Source: Trinickia sp966421005 (GTDB taxonomy: Bacteria > Pseudomonadota > Gammaproteobacteria > Burkholderiales > Burkholderiaceae). From it: 64,000 nucleotides of DNA. Of the stretch, positions 18,629 to 27,506 are shown in pieces. Each line of letters begins with the position of its first letter. The stretch's first letter is position 1. A program made the position numbers and the translations under genes. The notes under the pieces were generated by a model. That model saw only the letters and a list, made by a program, of their open reading frames with translations. It was not told the DNA's origin and made no database searches. Where the stretch lies: NCBI GenBank assembly GCA_966421005.1, contig CBJLAJ010000011.1, positions 1-64,000 on the forward strand, written 5' to 3'.

Positions 18629-19318
18629 ATGGCAACCATCCTGGTGGTAGACGACGAAATGGGTATTCGGGAATTGCTCTCGGAGATCCTGAGCGACGAG
18701 GGACATGCCGTGGAAGTCGCGGAAAACGCGCAGCACGCGCGCGATTACCGCTTGCGTCAGGCGCCTGACCTGGTGCTGCTCGATATCTGGATGCCGGACA
18801 CAGACGGCGTCACCTTGCTCAAGGAATGGGCCGCGCAGGGCTTGTTGACGATGCCGGTCATCATGATGTCGGGACATGCGACGATCGATACGGCCGTCGA
18901 GGCGACCAAGATCGGCGCGCTGAATTTCCTCGAAAAGCCGATCGCGTTGCAAAAGCTGCTCAAGGCCGTCGAGCAGGGCCTCGCGCGCGGCACCGCGTTG
19001 CCGGCCGCGGCCGTGGCGGCGGCAAAGGTGGCCTCGCCGGGCACGGCGAACACGCTCGCCGCGGCTGTCGCGTTGCCCGTCCTCGCGTCGGACAACATGG
19101 CAGGCACCGCCGCTCTGGCGCAAACGGCATCCATCTCGTTCGATATTCCGCTGCGCGATGCGCGCGACGCGTTCGAGCGGGCCTACTTCGAATATCATCT
19201 GGCGCGCGAGAACGGCAGCATGACGCGCGTTGCCGAGAAGACAGGTCTCGAGCGCACGCACCTCTATCGGAAGCTCAAGCAGCTCGGAGTCGACCTCGGC
19301 AAGAACAAGGGCGAGTGA
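18629..19318 (+). CDS. ntrX: NtrX-like response regulator without AAA+ domain
   Basis: A 229-residue partner of NtrY: the ATG follows the kinase TAA with no gap. The receiver domain (about residues 1-120) has the DDE acidic pair and the phosphorylation site in LVLLDIWMPDTDG (Asp near 52). The C-terminal Fis-type helix-turn-helix (about 185-226) reads MTRVAEKTGLERTHLYRKLKQLG. The two are joined by an Ala/Val-rich linker of about 50 residues. Canonical NtrX is about 450 residues with a sigma-54 AAA+ ATPase in the middle; that domain is entirely absent, so this protein cannot activate sigma-54 promoters by the NtrC mechanism. Confidence 0.9.
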   Translation: MATILVVDDEMGIRELLSEILSDEGHAVEVAENAQHARDYRLRQAPDLVLLDIWMPDTDGVTLLKEWAAQGLLTMPVIMMSGHATIDTAVEATKIGALNFLEKPIALQKLLKAVEQGLARGTALPAAAVAAAKVASPGTANTLAAAVALPVLASDNMAGTAALAQTASISFDIPLRDARDAFERAYFEYHLARENGSMTRVAEKTGLERTHLYRKLKQLGVDLGKNKGE

Positions 19319-19368
19319 GCGAACGAGGCAGGTTCCTGACACCCACCCGCGAAGACACCCAAAAGCAC

Positions 19369-19397
19369 TTGAGCACCTCGTGAGTCCCTGATATACT
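19369..19397 (+). promoter_or_regulatory. Sigma-70 promoter of tRNA-Phe
   Basis: TTGAGC (19369-19374), 17-base spacer, TATACT (19392-19397). The predicted start near 19404 is about 7 bases upstream of the mature tRNA. Confidence 0.75.
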
Positions 19398-19410
19398 CTC
19401 GCTTCTTCGT

Positions 19411-19486
19411 GGCCCGGTAGCTCAGTTGGTAGAGCAGCGGATTGAAAATCCGCGTGTCGGTGGTTCGATTCCGCCCCAGGCCACCA
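19411..19486 (+). tRNA. tRNA-Phe (anticodon GAA)
   Basis: A complete 76-nt gene: acceptor GGCCCGG, D-arm GCTCAGTTGGTAGAGC, anticodon arm CGGAT-TGAAAA-TCCG with GAA, T-arm containing GGTTCGATTCC, and encoded CCA. In the acceptor stem position 5 (C) faces an A near the 3' side (GGCCCGG against CCAGGCC), leaving one non-Watson-Crick pair. It has its own promoter and terminator. Confidence 0.97.
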
Positions 19487-19497
19487 GCAGTATCGAA

Positions 19498-19526
19498 CCC
19501 CAAGAACCGAAAGGTCCTTGGGGTTT
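19498..19526 (+). terminator. Rho-independent terminator after tRNA-Phe
   Basis: CCCCAAGAACC, loop GAAA, GGTCCTTGGGG, then TTTTT. The 11-bp stem has one A-C mismatch. It begins 12 bases after the tRNA. Confidence 0.9.
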
Positions 19527-19608
19527 TTCTCATGGCGCCGGCATCCCTATGCGTTACGCCGGGTACCGTGTATAAGCGCTGCCGCGCCTGTCCCCGAAAG
19601 GCGAGGCA

Positions 19609-19614
19609 TATACT
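19609..19614 (+). promoter_or_regulatory. Possible -10 box upstream of queC
   Basis: TATACT lies about 60 bases before the queC start. No good -35 hexamer is at the right distance, so this is weak. I see no preQ1 riboswitch in the 19527-19673 leader. Confidence 0.3.
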
Positions 19615-19673
19615 GCACGGGTGGCGCGACGCGTGCGTTCGTGCCCATATCCTGGTTCACGGAGTTTCTAACG

Positions 19674-20408
19674 GTGGTTCAGACAGACGCTAAGAATGGC
19701 GCGCTCGTGTTGTTTTCGGGCGGCCAGGATTCGGCCACGTGTCTCGCGTGGGCCCTCGATCGCTACGACACCGTGGAAACGATCGGCTTCGATTACGGCC
19801 AACGCCATCGTGTCGAGCTCGAATGCCGCGAGGGCGTGCGCAGCCAGCTTGTACGCGAGTTTCCGGCATGGGCGCCCCGTCTCGGGGAGGACCACACGAT
19901 TGACCTGTCGGTGCTGGGTGCCATCAGTGATACCGCGATGACGCGCGAGATCGAGATCGAGGCGGCGGCGAACGGGTTGCCGAACACCTTCGTACCCGGG
20001 CGCAATCTGATGTTCATGACGATTGCGGCGGCGCTCGCCTACCGGCGGGGCCTGCGAGTGCTCGTCGGCGGGATGTGCGAGACCGATTTCTCGGGCTACC
20101 CGGATTGCCGCGACGATACGATGAAGGCGCTGCAGGTCACGCTCAATCTCGGTATGGCCAGCCGGTTCGTGCTCGAGACACCGCTCATGTGGCTCGACAA
20201 GGCCGATACCTGGCGGCTTGCCGAATCGCTGGGCGGCGAGGCGCTCGTCGAGCTGATCCGCGTCGAGACCCACACCTGTTACGTCGGCGAACGCTCCGAG
20301 CTGCACGACTGGGGCTTCGGCTGCGGCGAGTGTCCGGCATGCCGCCTGCGAAAGCGTGGCTATGAGGCGTTTCGCGCGGGCGAAAAAGTGACGCAGCAGC
20401 CGGCTTAG
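19674..20408 (+). CDS. queC: 7-cyano-7-deazaguanine (preQ0) synthase
   Basis: A 244-residue ATP-dependent enzyme converting 7-carboxy-7-deazaguanine to preQ0 in queuosine synthesis. The PP-loop is VLFSGGQDSATCLAWA near the N-terminus, GFDYGQRHRVELE follows, and the C-terminal zinc site is CGECPACRLRKRG with an upstream Cys in HTCYVGERSE. I chose GTG 19674 because GGAG lies about 10 bases upstream and it matches the family N-terminus; an in-frame ATG at 19518 would overlap the tRNA terminator. First gene of queC-queE-queD. Confidence 0.95.
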   Translation: MVQTDAKNGALVLFSGGQDSATCLAWALDRYDTVETIGFDYGQRHRVELECREGVRSQLVREFPAWAPRLGEDHTIDLSVLGAISDTAMTREIEIEAAANGLPNTFVPGRNLMFMTIAAALAYRRGLRVLVGGMCETDFSGYPDCRDDTMKALQVTLNLGMASRFVLETPLMWLDKADTWRLAESLGGEALVELIRVETHTCYVGERSELHDWGFGCGECPACRLRKRGYEAFRAGEKVTQQPA

Positions 20409-20488
20409 CGCGGCTATGCGATGGCCGGTATCGATATGGACGACGACTTTCGCCGCCGCCGGCCTATCGAGATAGACAGAAAGAGATC

Positions 20489-21121
20489 ATGACGTACGCG
20501 GTCAAGGAAATTTTTTACACGCTGCAGGGCGAAGGTGCGAACGCCGGCCGGCCTGCCGTGTTTTGCCGGTTCGCCGGCTGCAATCTATGGTCGGGCCGGG
20601 AAGAAGACCGCGCGCAAGCCGTTTGCCGCTTTTGCGATACGGACTTCGTCGGCACCGACGGCGAGAACGGCGGCAAGTATCGCGACGCGGCTGCTCTCGT
20701 GGAGACCATCGCTTCGCTGTGGCCGGCCGGCGAAGCGCACCGCTTTGTCGTGTGCACCGGTGGCGAGCCGATGCTGCAAATCGATGCCGCATTCGTGGAT
20801 GCGCTGCACGCGGCGGACTTCGAAGTGGCTATCGAAACGAATGGCACGCTGCCCGTGCTCGAATCGATCGATTGGGTGTGCGTGAGCCCGAAGGCGGATG
20901 CACCGCTCGTGGTGACGAAAGGTAACGAGTTGAAGGTCGTGATTCCGCAGGACAATCAACGCCTCGCGGAGTACGCTTTGCTCGATTTCGAGCATTTTCT
21001 CGTTCAACCGATGGACGGGCCCGCGCGCGAACTCAATACGCGGCTCGCGATCGACTGGTGCAAACGCCATCCGTTGTGGCGGCTGTCGATGCAAACCCAC
21101 AAGTATTTGAATATTCCCTGA
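20489..21121 (+). CDS. queE: 7-carboxy-7-deazaguanine synthase
   Basis: A 210-residue radical SAM enzyme that contracts 6-carboxy-tetrahydropterin to 7-carboxy-7-deazaguanine. The FeS-cluster cysteines follow the CX14CX2C spacing (GCNLW through VCRFCDTDF, about residues 31-49), known from the structurally characterised Burkholderia multivorans enzyme, instead of the canonical CX3CX2C. The SAM-binding TGGEPMLQ motif is near residue 90. It lies 80 bases after queC and ends 7 bases before queD. Confidence 0.96.
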   Translation: MTYAVKEIFYTLQGEGANAGRPAVFCRFAGCNLWSGREEDRAQAVCRFCDTDFVGTDGENGGKYRDAAALVETIASLWPAGEAHRFVVCTGGEPMLQIDAAFVDALHAADFEVAIETNGTLPVLESIDWVCVSPKADAPLVVTKGNELKVVIPQDNQRLAEYALLDFEHFLVQPMDGPARELNTRLAIDWCKRHPLWRLSMQTHKYLNIP

Positions 21122-21128
21122 GCTTGCT

Positions 21129-21578
21129 GTGCTGACGATTACCCGAAAACTTGAGTTCGATGCGGGGCACCGCATTCCCGATCACCGCAGTCAATGCCGC
21201 AATCTGCACGGGCACCGCTATGTGCTGGAGATCACGCTGCAAGGCGATATCGTGGAGACGGAAGGCGCGCCCGATCGCGGCATGGTGATGGATTTCGCCG
21301 ATGTGAAATCGCTGGCGATGGAGCATCTCGTGAACCGCTGGGATCACGCGTTTCTCGTCTATGCCGGGGATACGCCAGTGCGCACGTTTCTCGAATCGAT
21401 GCCCGGACACAAGACAGTCGTACTCGAGCGCATCCCGACCGTCGAGAATCTGGCGGCCATTGCGTTCGAGACGCTGGCCGCGGTCTACGACGCCCACTAT
21501 GGCGTGAACCTGCGCCTCGCGCGCGTGCGGCTCTACGAAACGCCGAACTGCTGGGCCGATTTCACGCGCGACGCTTAG
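21129..21578 (+). CDS. queD: 6-carboxy-5,6,7,8-tetrahydropterin synthase
   Basis: A 149-residue zinc enzyme of the PTPS/QueD family, making 6-carboxy-tetrahydropterin from dihydroneopterin triphosphate. Zinc and catalytic residues are visible: His in FDAGHRIPDH, then CRNLHGHRY (catalytic Cys, two His). The later DHAFLVY and ARVRLYETPNCW segments are typical. The start is a GTG at 21129, 7 bases after queE, indicating co-translation. QueC, E and D together supply preQ0 from GTP; queF is not in this window. Confidence 0.95.
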   Translation: MLTITRKLEFDAGHRIPDHRSQCRNLHGHRYVLEITLQGDIVETEGAPDRGMVMDFADVKSLAMEHLVNRWDHAFLVYAGDTPVRTFLESMPGHKTVVLERIPTVENLAAIAFETLAAVYDAHYGVNLRLARVRLYETPNCWADFTRDA

Positions 21579-21632
21579 GTCCCCTTGTCGCGGTATGATC
21601 GTGACGACCCGGTTGGCGCGAGGAGATGCACC

Positions 21633-22367
21633 ATGAGCCCGTTCACGAATCCTCTGAAAGCGTTGGCGGCGCTTGTGCTGGCTCTAGCCGCGACCGGTCT
21701 GGCCGAGTTCGCGCGTGCCGAAGGCCCCACTACACTCCCCGGTGTACCGCAGGCGGCGGCCGACGCCGAGACGCAAAGTGCGGTGGCCGATTACAACGCC
21801 GGCGCATTCGATGCCGCGCTCAAAGGGTTTCGCCATGCTGCCGAGCATGGCAGCAGGCTTGCCGAGTTCGATTACGCGATGATGCTGCTCAATGGCGAAG
21901 GCGGGCCGGCGAACGTCGAAGAGGGCCGCAAGTGGTTGCGCAAAGCGGCCGACGCGGACATGTCGCACGCACAGTACGTCTACGGCAGGATGTATGACGA
22001 TGGCGAGTTCGTCGCGCGCGACCCGGCCGAAGCACACCGCTGGTTTCTCAAGGCGGCGCGGCAAGGTCATGTGCAAGCGCAGCTTTCGCTGGCGAATCAG
22101 TTTCTCGACGGGCGCGGCACCCCGCGCGACAACCAGCAGGCGTTCTATTGGTATAAAAAAGCCGCGGAGGGCGGCGATGCCACGGCGCAATACGTGGCGG
22201 GTTCGTTTTACGAACGCGGTGGGGACGGCGTAATGCGCAATCTGAATATCGCCCGTGCGTACTACGCGGCGGCCGCGGCGCAGGGCGATCCGGCGGCACG
22301 GCTCAAATTCAAGGAACTGAGCCTCGAATTGCAACGCGAGGCGAAGAGCGCGCCGAAACCGAACTAG
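21633..22367 (+). CDS. Secreted Sel1-repeat protein
   Basis: A 244-residue protein with an N-terminal Sec signal peptide (hydrophobic core ALAALVLALAATGLAEF, cleavage likely near residue 30). Four to five Sel1-like helical repeats follow, each with the G-A-rich pattern (AEFDYAMMLLNGEGG; AQYVYGRMYDDGEFV; AQLSLANQFLDGRG; AQYVAGSFYERGG). Sel1 repeats mediate protein-protein contacts in the periplasm. AGGAGA lies just before ATG 21633. It converges with rodA 20 bases downstream. The partner is unknown. Confidence 0.88.
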   Translation: MSPFTNPLKALAALVLALAATGLAEFARAEGPTTLPGVPQAAADAETQSAVADYNAGAFDAALKGFRHAAEHGSRLAEFDYAMMLLNGEGGPANVEEGRKWLRKAADADMSHAQYVYGRMYDDGEFVARDPAEAHRWFLKAARQGHVQAQLSLANQFLDGRGTPRDNQQAFYWYKKAAEGGDATAQYVAGSFYERGGDGVMRNLNIARAYYAAAAAQGDPAARLKFKELSLELQREAKSAPKPN

Positions 22368-22386
22368 CGCCAGACCCTGTGCGGGG

Positions 22387-23535
22387 TCAGCTCTTCATCA
22401 GTCGTTTATGCCGTCCAACGCTCATGATGAGCCCCACGGCGATGCCGAGCGTCGTCAGCGCGGTGCCGCCGTAGCTCATGAACGGCAGGGGTACGCCCAC
22501 GACGGGCAGCACTCCGCTCACCATTCCAATGTTGACGAACGCGTAGGTGAAAAACGCCATCGTCAGCGAACCGGCCAGCAATCGCCCAAACAACGTCGCG
22601 CCATTCGCGGCGATAAACAATCCGCGCGCGATCAGCGCCGTATAGAGCAATAGCAGGACCACCTCGCCGATCAGCCCGAATTCCTCCGAGAAGACGGCAA
22701 AGATGAAGTCCGTGTGTTTTTCGGGGATGAAGTCTAGATGAGCCTGCGTGCCCTTGAGCCAGCCCTTGCCGAGCGGGCCGCCCGAGCCGATCGCAATGAC
22801 CGCCTGGATCGTGTGGAACCCCTTGCCGAGCGGATCGGATGTCGGATCGAGCAGCGTGCAGATGCGGTGCTTCTGATAATCGTGCATGAGCGGCCATTGC
22901 ACTTCGGGCTGACAGATCCGGTCCTGAAATACGGCGATCGAGCCGGCGGCGACGACGACGGCGATGAGCACGGGCGCGATCAATTTGAACGAGAGTCCCG
23001 CAAAGTAAATAACGAAGAAACCCGCCGCGAACACGAGCATGGCCGTGCCGAGATCGGGCTGCTTGGCGATCAGACCGACCGGCAGCAGCAATAATGCGAA
23101 GCCCACGATGAAGTCGTACCACCGCAGGCCGGCTTCGCGTTTTTGGTAATACCAGGCCAGCATCAGCGGCGTGGCAATTTTGAGGATTTCGGAAGGTTGA
23201 ATGACGACGCCGACGTTGATCCAGCGTTTGGCGCCTTTTTTCGTGATGCCAAAGGCCGCCACGCCGATGAGCAACGCGATACCGAACGTATAAAGCGGTA
23301 CCGCGAAGCGCATCAGCGTGGTGGGCGGCACAGTGGCGAGCACCCACATCAGAAAGAACGTGAGCACGATGTTGCGCATTTGATCTTCCACGCGGCCCGG
23401 AACGTCGAGGCTCGCGCTGTACAGCGTGACGATACCGACGCACAGCAGCAGAAAGACCGTCAGCGCGAGCGGGCGATCGAAGCCGGTGAACATGCTCTTG
23501 AGCCGTTCGAGCCAGACGCGTTTATCGAAATTCAA
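22387..23535 (-). CDS. rodA: SEDS peptidoglycan polymerase RodA
   Basis: A 382-residue inner-membrane glycosyltransferase of the SEDS family that polymerises peptidoglycan during cell elongation together with PBP2. About ten hydrophobic segments are present. The conserved central loop with the catalytic Asp region (GSGGPLGKGWLKGTQAHLDFIPEKHTDFIFA) and the C-terminal GVPLPFMSYGGTALTTLGIAVGL are diagnostic. It starts 11 bases after mrdA on the minus strand and is the last gene of the mre-mrd operon. Confidence 0.97.
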   Translation of the reverse strand: MNFDKRVWLERLKSMFTGFDRPLALTVFLLLCVGIVTLYSASLDVPGRVEDQMRNIVLTFFLMWVLATVPPTTLMRFAVPLYTFGIALLIGVAAFGITKKGAKRWINVGVVIQPSEILKIATPLMLAWYYQKREAGLRWYDFIVGFALLLLPVGLIAKQPDLGTAMLVFAAGFFVIYFAGLSFKLIAPVLIAVVVAAGSIAVFQDRICQPEVQWPLMHDYQKHRICTLLDPTSDPLGKGFHTIQAVIAIGSGGPLGKGWLKGTQAHLDFIPEKHTDFIFAVFSEEFGLIGEVVLLLLYTALIARGLFIAANGATLFGRLLAGSLTMAFFTYAFVNIGMVSGVLPVVGVPLPFMSYGGTALTTLGIAVGLIMSVGRHKRLMKS

Positions 23536-23546
23536 GTGGCCCTCCG

Positions 23547-25802
23547 TTAATCGTCGGCGCCGGCCGAGGCCGGCATCGCGCTCGCCGTCCCCGAGGTCCG
23601 CATTGCGCGATTCTCGCGCGCGGGTGCCACGGCATCGACCGATCCGGTGTGTGGCTTGGGCGGTGTCGGTGTGGGCGCAGACGCCGACGCAGACGGGGCC
23701 GCTAACGAAGCCGACGCCGGAGCCGGCGCGGCGGTGGCCGAGGCCGGAACGTCGGGCAGCGGCAGCGGTTTGAAGCCCGGCGCGACGGTGACAGCCGCGA
23801 CCCCGCTCGCTGGCTGCGCAGCGGTGGTTTGCCCGATCGCGGGCTCCGACGCTGCCTCCGTCGCCGAGGCCGCGGTCGCCACCGCGGCTTGCAGCACGCC
23901 GGGCTTGTTGCGTTGAAGCAGGTAATAGTCGAGCACGTTGCGCACGATCGGCGCGGCGACGCTCGCCCCCCAGCCGCCGTTCTCGACGATGACGGCGACG
24001 GCGATCTGCGGATGATCGGCCGGTGCGAACGCGATGAAAAGCGAGTGATCGCGTAAATGTTCGGCCAGCGCGCCGCCATGATATTTCTGGCCTTGCAGCG
24101 AAAACACCTGCGCGGTCCCCGTCTTGCCGCCGACGAGATACGGCGAATTGCGGAAAACCTGATACGCCGTGCCCGATGGGTTGCTCGTGACGGCAACCAT
24201 CGCTCGCTTCACGAGATCGAGATCGGACTGGGTAACTGATGTAATGCGCCCGCTTTCGTGCGGCACGGTGAGCCGCATTTGATGCGAGATCGGATTCTCG
24301 ATTTCCTTGACGAGGTGGGGACGCATGATGACGCCGTCGTTGGCCAGCGTTGCCGTCGCGTGTGCAAGCTGCAGCATCGTGAACGAGTTGTAACCCTGGC
24401 CGATGCCAAGGCTGATCGTTTCGCCTTCATACCAGCGCTGCTGCTCGGGCTTGCGATACGCCTTTTTCTTCCAGTCCGTCGACGGCAGAATGCCGCGCGC
24501 CTCGCCCGCGATGTCGATACCCGTGATCTGACCGAAGCCCCACGGCTTCATGAAGTTCGCGATGTTGTTGACGCCGAGGTCGTGCGCGAGCATGTAGAAG
24601 TAGGTGTCGTTCGACACCATGATCGCGCGGTTCATGTCGATCCAGCCCTGCCCCTGTGGCACGTCGTTGCGAAACGTGTGGCCGGCGAACGTATAAAAGC
24701 CCGGATCGTGGAACCCCCATTCCGGCGTGCGCTTTTTCAGCGCGAGCGCGGCCAGCGCCATGAACGGCTTGTAGGTCGAACCCGGCGGATAAGCGCTGTG
24801 AAGCGGCCGATTCAAGAGCGGATGGTCGGGTGAATTGTTCAGTGCATCCCAGGTCGGCTGATCGATGCCGTCGACGAACGCGTTCGGATCGAAGCTCGGT
24901 GCCGAGACGAACGCGAGCACGTCGCCTGTCGCGGGCTCGATGGCCACGAGCGCGCCGCGTTTTCCCGCAAACGCCTGTTCCGCCACTTGCTGCAGCCCGA
25001 TATCGAGCGACAGCACCAGATTGTTGCCCGGCGTCGCCTGGGTTCGCGAGAGCGTGCGCACCGGGCGGCCGCCTGCCGTGACTTCGACTTCCTCGAAACC
25101 GGTCAGGCCGTGCAGCTCGGTCTCATAGCTCTGCTCGACCCCGATCTTGCCGATGTAGTCGGTGCCTTTGTAATTGTTTGCGTCGAGCCGCGGATCGTAA
25201 TGGTCCGGGTCGCTGTCGTTTTCCTCGCTGGCCGCGTCGATGCGCTCCTGATCGCGCTGCGAAATCCGCCCGATATAACCGATCACGTGGGCCGCCGTCA
25301 CCCCGAGCGGATATTGACGGAAGAGCCGCGCGCGTACGTCGACACCCGGAAAACGAAAGCGCTGTGCCGTGAAGCGTGCGACTTCCTCGTCGGTGAGCCG
25401 GGTACGGATCGGCAGACTCTCGAAGTTCTTCGAGTCTTCCAACAGTTTCTTGAAGCGGCGCCGGTCGACAGCATCGATGTTGACGACGGTGGCGAGCTTG
25501 TCGATGACATGGTCGAGCGAGTCGTCGAGCTTCGATGGTGTGATTTCGAGCGTGTACGCCGAGTAGTTGCGCGCGAGCACGACGCCGTTACGATCGGTGA
25601 TGACGCCGCGGTTTGGCACGATCGGCGCGACCGAGATCCGATTTTCGTCCGCCTGCAGCGAGTACTTGCTGTAATGCCAGACCTGCAGAAAGAGAAAACG
25701 GAAGACGAGCAGCCCGAAGCACACCAGCACGAATATGCCCGCGGCGGCAACGCGCACGCGAAACCGCGAGAGCTGCTGCTGAGTGTTCTTGAATTCGGTC
25801 AT
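23547..25802 (-). CDS. mrdA: Penicillin-binding protein 2 (elongation transpeptidase)
   Basis: A 751-residue class B PBP, the RodA partner that cross-links peptidoglycan in the elongasome. A single N-terminal membrane anchor (about residues 17-41) precedes the pedestal domain. The transpeptidase motifs are SXXK in YPPGSTYKPFMA (near residue 343), SXN as VSNDTYFY, and KTG in VGGKTGTAQVF. The last about 110 residues form an Ala/Pro-rich, low-complexity extension with no domain that E. coli PBP2 (633 residues) lacks. It lies 19 bases after mreD. Confidence 0.97.
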   Translation of the reverse strand: MTEFKNTQQQLSRFRVRVAAAGIFVLVCFGLLVFRFLFLQVWHYSKYSLQADENRISVAPIVPNRGVITDRNGVVLARNYSAYTLEITPSKLDDSLDHVIDKLATVVNIDAVDRRRFKKLLEDSKNFESLPIRTRLTDEEVARFTAQRFRFPGVDVRARLFRQYPLGVTAAHVIGYIGRISQRDQERIDAASEENDSDPDHYDPRLDANNYKGTDYIGKIGVEQSYETELHGLTGFEEVEVTAGGRPVRTLSRTQATPGNNLVLSLDIGLQQVAEQAFAGKRGALVAIEPATGDVLAFVSAPSFDPNAFVDGIDQPTWDALNNSPDHPLLNRPLHSAYPPGSTYKPFMALAALALKKRTPEWGFHDPGFYTFAGHTFRNDVPQGQGWIDMNRAIMVSNDTYFYMLAHDLGVNNIANFMKPWGFGQITGIDIAGEARGILPSTDWKKKAYRKPEQQRWYEGETISLGIGQGYNSFTMLQLAHATATLANDGVIMRPHLVKEIENPISHQMRLTVPHESGRITSVTQSDLDLVKRAMVAVTSNPSGTAYQVFRNSPYLVGGKTGTAQVFSLQGQKYHGGALAEHLRDHSLFIAFAPADHPQIAVAVIVENGGWGASVAAPIVRNVLDYYLLQRNKPGVLQAAVATAASATEAASEPAIGQTTAAQPASGVAAVTVAPGFKPLPLPDVPASATAAPAPASASLAAPSASASAPTPTPPKPHTGSVDAVAPARENRAMRTSGTASAMPASAGADD

Positions 25803-25821
25803 GCTTGCGGGCTCGCTTCTC

Positions 25822-26334
25822 TCAGATCGGCCGCGTGTCGTCCGGATCGGCCGGACGGCGTTGCGGCATCAAGAGCAGCGTGCAAGCGAGCGGCCAGAGC
25901 GCCGCTTCGACGAAACCGTGCACGAGATAACCCCAGCCCGGGAATGCCGCGCCCATCACGAGCCGTGTAATGAACGGCACGAGCTGAGCAATGACGAGCA
26001 GCGGCGCCACAGCGAACACTTGCAGACCGCGCGGCATCCAGAGCACGCGGCGGTGGATCGTGATCGCGCCGTATGAAAGCAACGTGTAGGCGAGCGCGTG
26101 TTCGCCGAGCAGGCTTGCATCGTGTACGTCCATCAGCAAGCCGAGAAAAAATGCGATGCCCATGCCGACCTTGCGCGGCTGATGCACATTCCAGAACAGC
26201 ACGACGAGCGCGACGAAATCGGGCACGCCGATCAGATGGCCCCACGGCATCAGATTCAGCAGGAACGCCGCCGCGAGACTGAACGCGATGAAGTACGGAT
26301 TGACGGGCAGCAGGATGTATTGCGGGCGGTTCAT
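25822..26334 (-). CDS. mreD: Rod shape-determining protein MreD
   Basis: A 170-residue integral membrane protein of the elongasome with about five hydrophobic helices. The family's internal motif GLLMDVHDASLLGEHALAY is present. Its ATG overlaps the mreC stop (ATGA), so the two are translationally coupled. It links MreC to the RodA-PBP2 complex. Confidence 0.94.
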   Translation of the reverse strand: MNRPQYILLPVNPYFIAFSLAAAFLLNLMPWGHLIGVPDFVALVVLFWNVHQPRKVGMGIAFFLGLLMDVHDASLLGEHALAYTLLSYGAITIHRRVLWMPRGLQVFAVAPLLVIAQLVPFITRLVMGAAFPGWGYLVHGFVEAALWPLACTLLLMPQRRPADPDDTRPI

Positions 26335-27407
26335 CGATGTGCTCCCGCCGGCACCGCGGCCTGCGTTGTCGGGCGATCGGCGGGCTTTGCCGCGGGCGGC
26401 TGCGCGCCCGCTGGCTTCTCGCCTGTTTTCGGTGCGGCGTTCGGGGAGCCTTTTTCCGCGCCGGGTTCTGCGCCTTTCTCACCCTTTGGTCCTTTATCCG
26501 CGGCTTTGCCGGCTTTTTTGCCCTTTGCGTCCTTGGCGTTCGTGTCCGGCTGCGGCTCCGGGCGTGGCGGCAGATTGCTCTGGTAATGGAGAACGAGGAC
26601 GTCGCGCGCGCCGCGCACTTTGGCGACGGGCACGCAGAGGACGCGCGCGAACGCCGTATCGGCCAGCTTGTCGACGCGCGCAACCTTCGCGACGGGCAGC
26701 CCTGGCGGATAGACGCCATCGAGCCCGCTCGTGACGAGTTCGTCGCCCACGACGATATCGGCGCTGATCGGCACGAACCGCAGCTCCAACGCATTGCCCG
26801 CCTGGGTGCCGTAGACGACGCCTCGCAGCCCCGTACGAACGATCTGCACGGGCACAGCCTGGTCCTTGTCCGTGAGCAGCGTCACTTCGGCCTGCATCGG
26901 AAACACGCGCGTGACCTGGCCGACCATGCCGTCCTCACTGACGACAGGCGAGCCGTTTTGAATGCCTTGTTGCGAACCACGGCCGATCACGACCTTTTGC
27001 GTGAACGGATCGCGCGTATCGTATTGAATCTCAGCGGGTGTCGTTTGCGTGCCGATTTCGCGGGTGAGATCGAGCAGTGCCCGCAGGTGAGCGTTTTCCG
27101 CCGCAAGCGAGGCATTCCGATTGGCTTCGGTCGACAGCTGCAGGTTTTTCGCGGCGAGCTTCTGGTTGTCGCTGCGCAATGTCACCGTCGATACGGCAAA
27201 GCTCGTGGCACCGAGCGCGAGATCGCGCGGGACCAATGCCGCGCGCTGCAGCGGATAGAGCCCGACATCGAGCACGCCGCGCACGACATCCAGCGTCTTG
27301 AAACGAGCGTCCGAGATCAGCAGCGCGAGTGCGAGCGCAACGAAAAAAATGAGCCGCGCAAGTGCGGAGGGGCCTTGCTTGAAGAGAGGCGGCGGACTGT
27401 ATTCCAT
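26331..27407 (-). CDS. mreC: Rod shape-determining protein MreC
   Basis: A 358-residue periplasmic scaffold anchored by one N-terminal helix (about residues 17-35). A coiled coil (about 65-110, NQKLAAKNLQLSTEANR) and the beta-domain core (VVIGRGSQQGIQNGSPV; MVGQVTRVFP; ELVTSGLDGVYPPGLPVA) follow. The C-terminal about 85 residues are a Pro/Ala/Lys-rich tail with no homology I can recognise. It follows mreB by 99 bases and overlaps mreD. Confidence 0.95.
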   Translation of the reverse strand: MEYSPPPLFKQGPSALARLIFFVALALALLISDARFKTLDVVRGVLDVGLYPLQRAALVPRDLALGATSFAVSTVTLRSDNQKLAAKNLQLSTEANRNASLAAENAHLRALLDLTREIGTQTTPAEIQYDTRDPFTQKVVIGRGSQQGIQNGSPVVSEDGMVGQVTRVFPMQAEVTLLTDKDQAVPVQIVRTGLRGVVYGTQAGNALELRFVPISADIVVGDELVTSGLDGVYPPGLPVAKVARVDKLADTAFARVLCVPVAKVRGARDVLVLHYQSNLPPRPEPQPDTNAKDAKGKKAGKAADKGPKGEKGAEPGAEKGSPNAAPKTGEKPAGAQPPAAKPADRPTTQAAVPAGAHR

Positions 27408-27506
27408 GGTCGACGCCGAGGGCGTGATTGTTGGCGGGCGGCGGCGCAGTGCTTCAGCGCACCGGAAGATCCGGCGACGCCGTATGCGCCGCGCCCGCGA
27501 AGCTCA

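Noticed and set aside
19527..19673. PreQ1 riboswitch before queC
   Set aside because: Looked for the short pseudoknot with a C-rich loop and A-rich tail; not present. The queCED genes may be constitutive or controlled otherwise.
19411..19700. Integration site for a mobile element at tRNA-Phe
   Set aside because: No integrase, no duplicated tRNA 3' end, and housekeeping genes on both sides. The tRNA-Lys at the edge cannot be judged.
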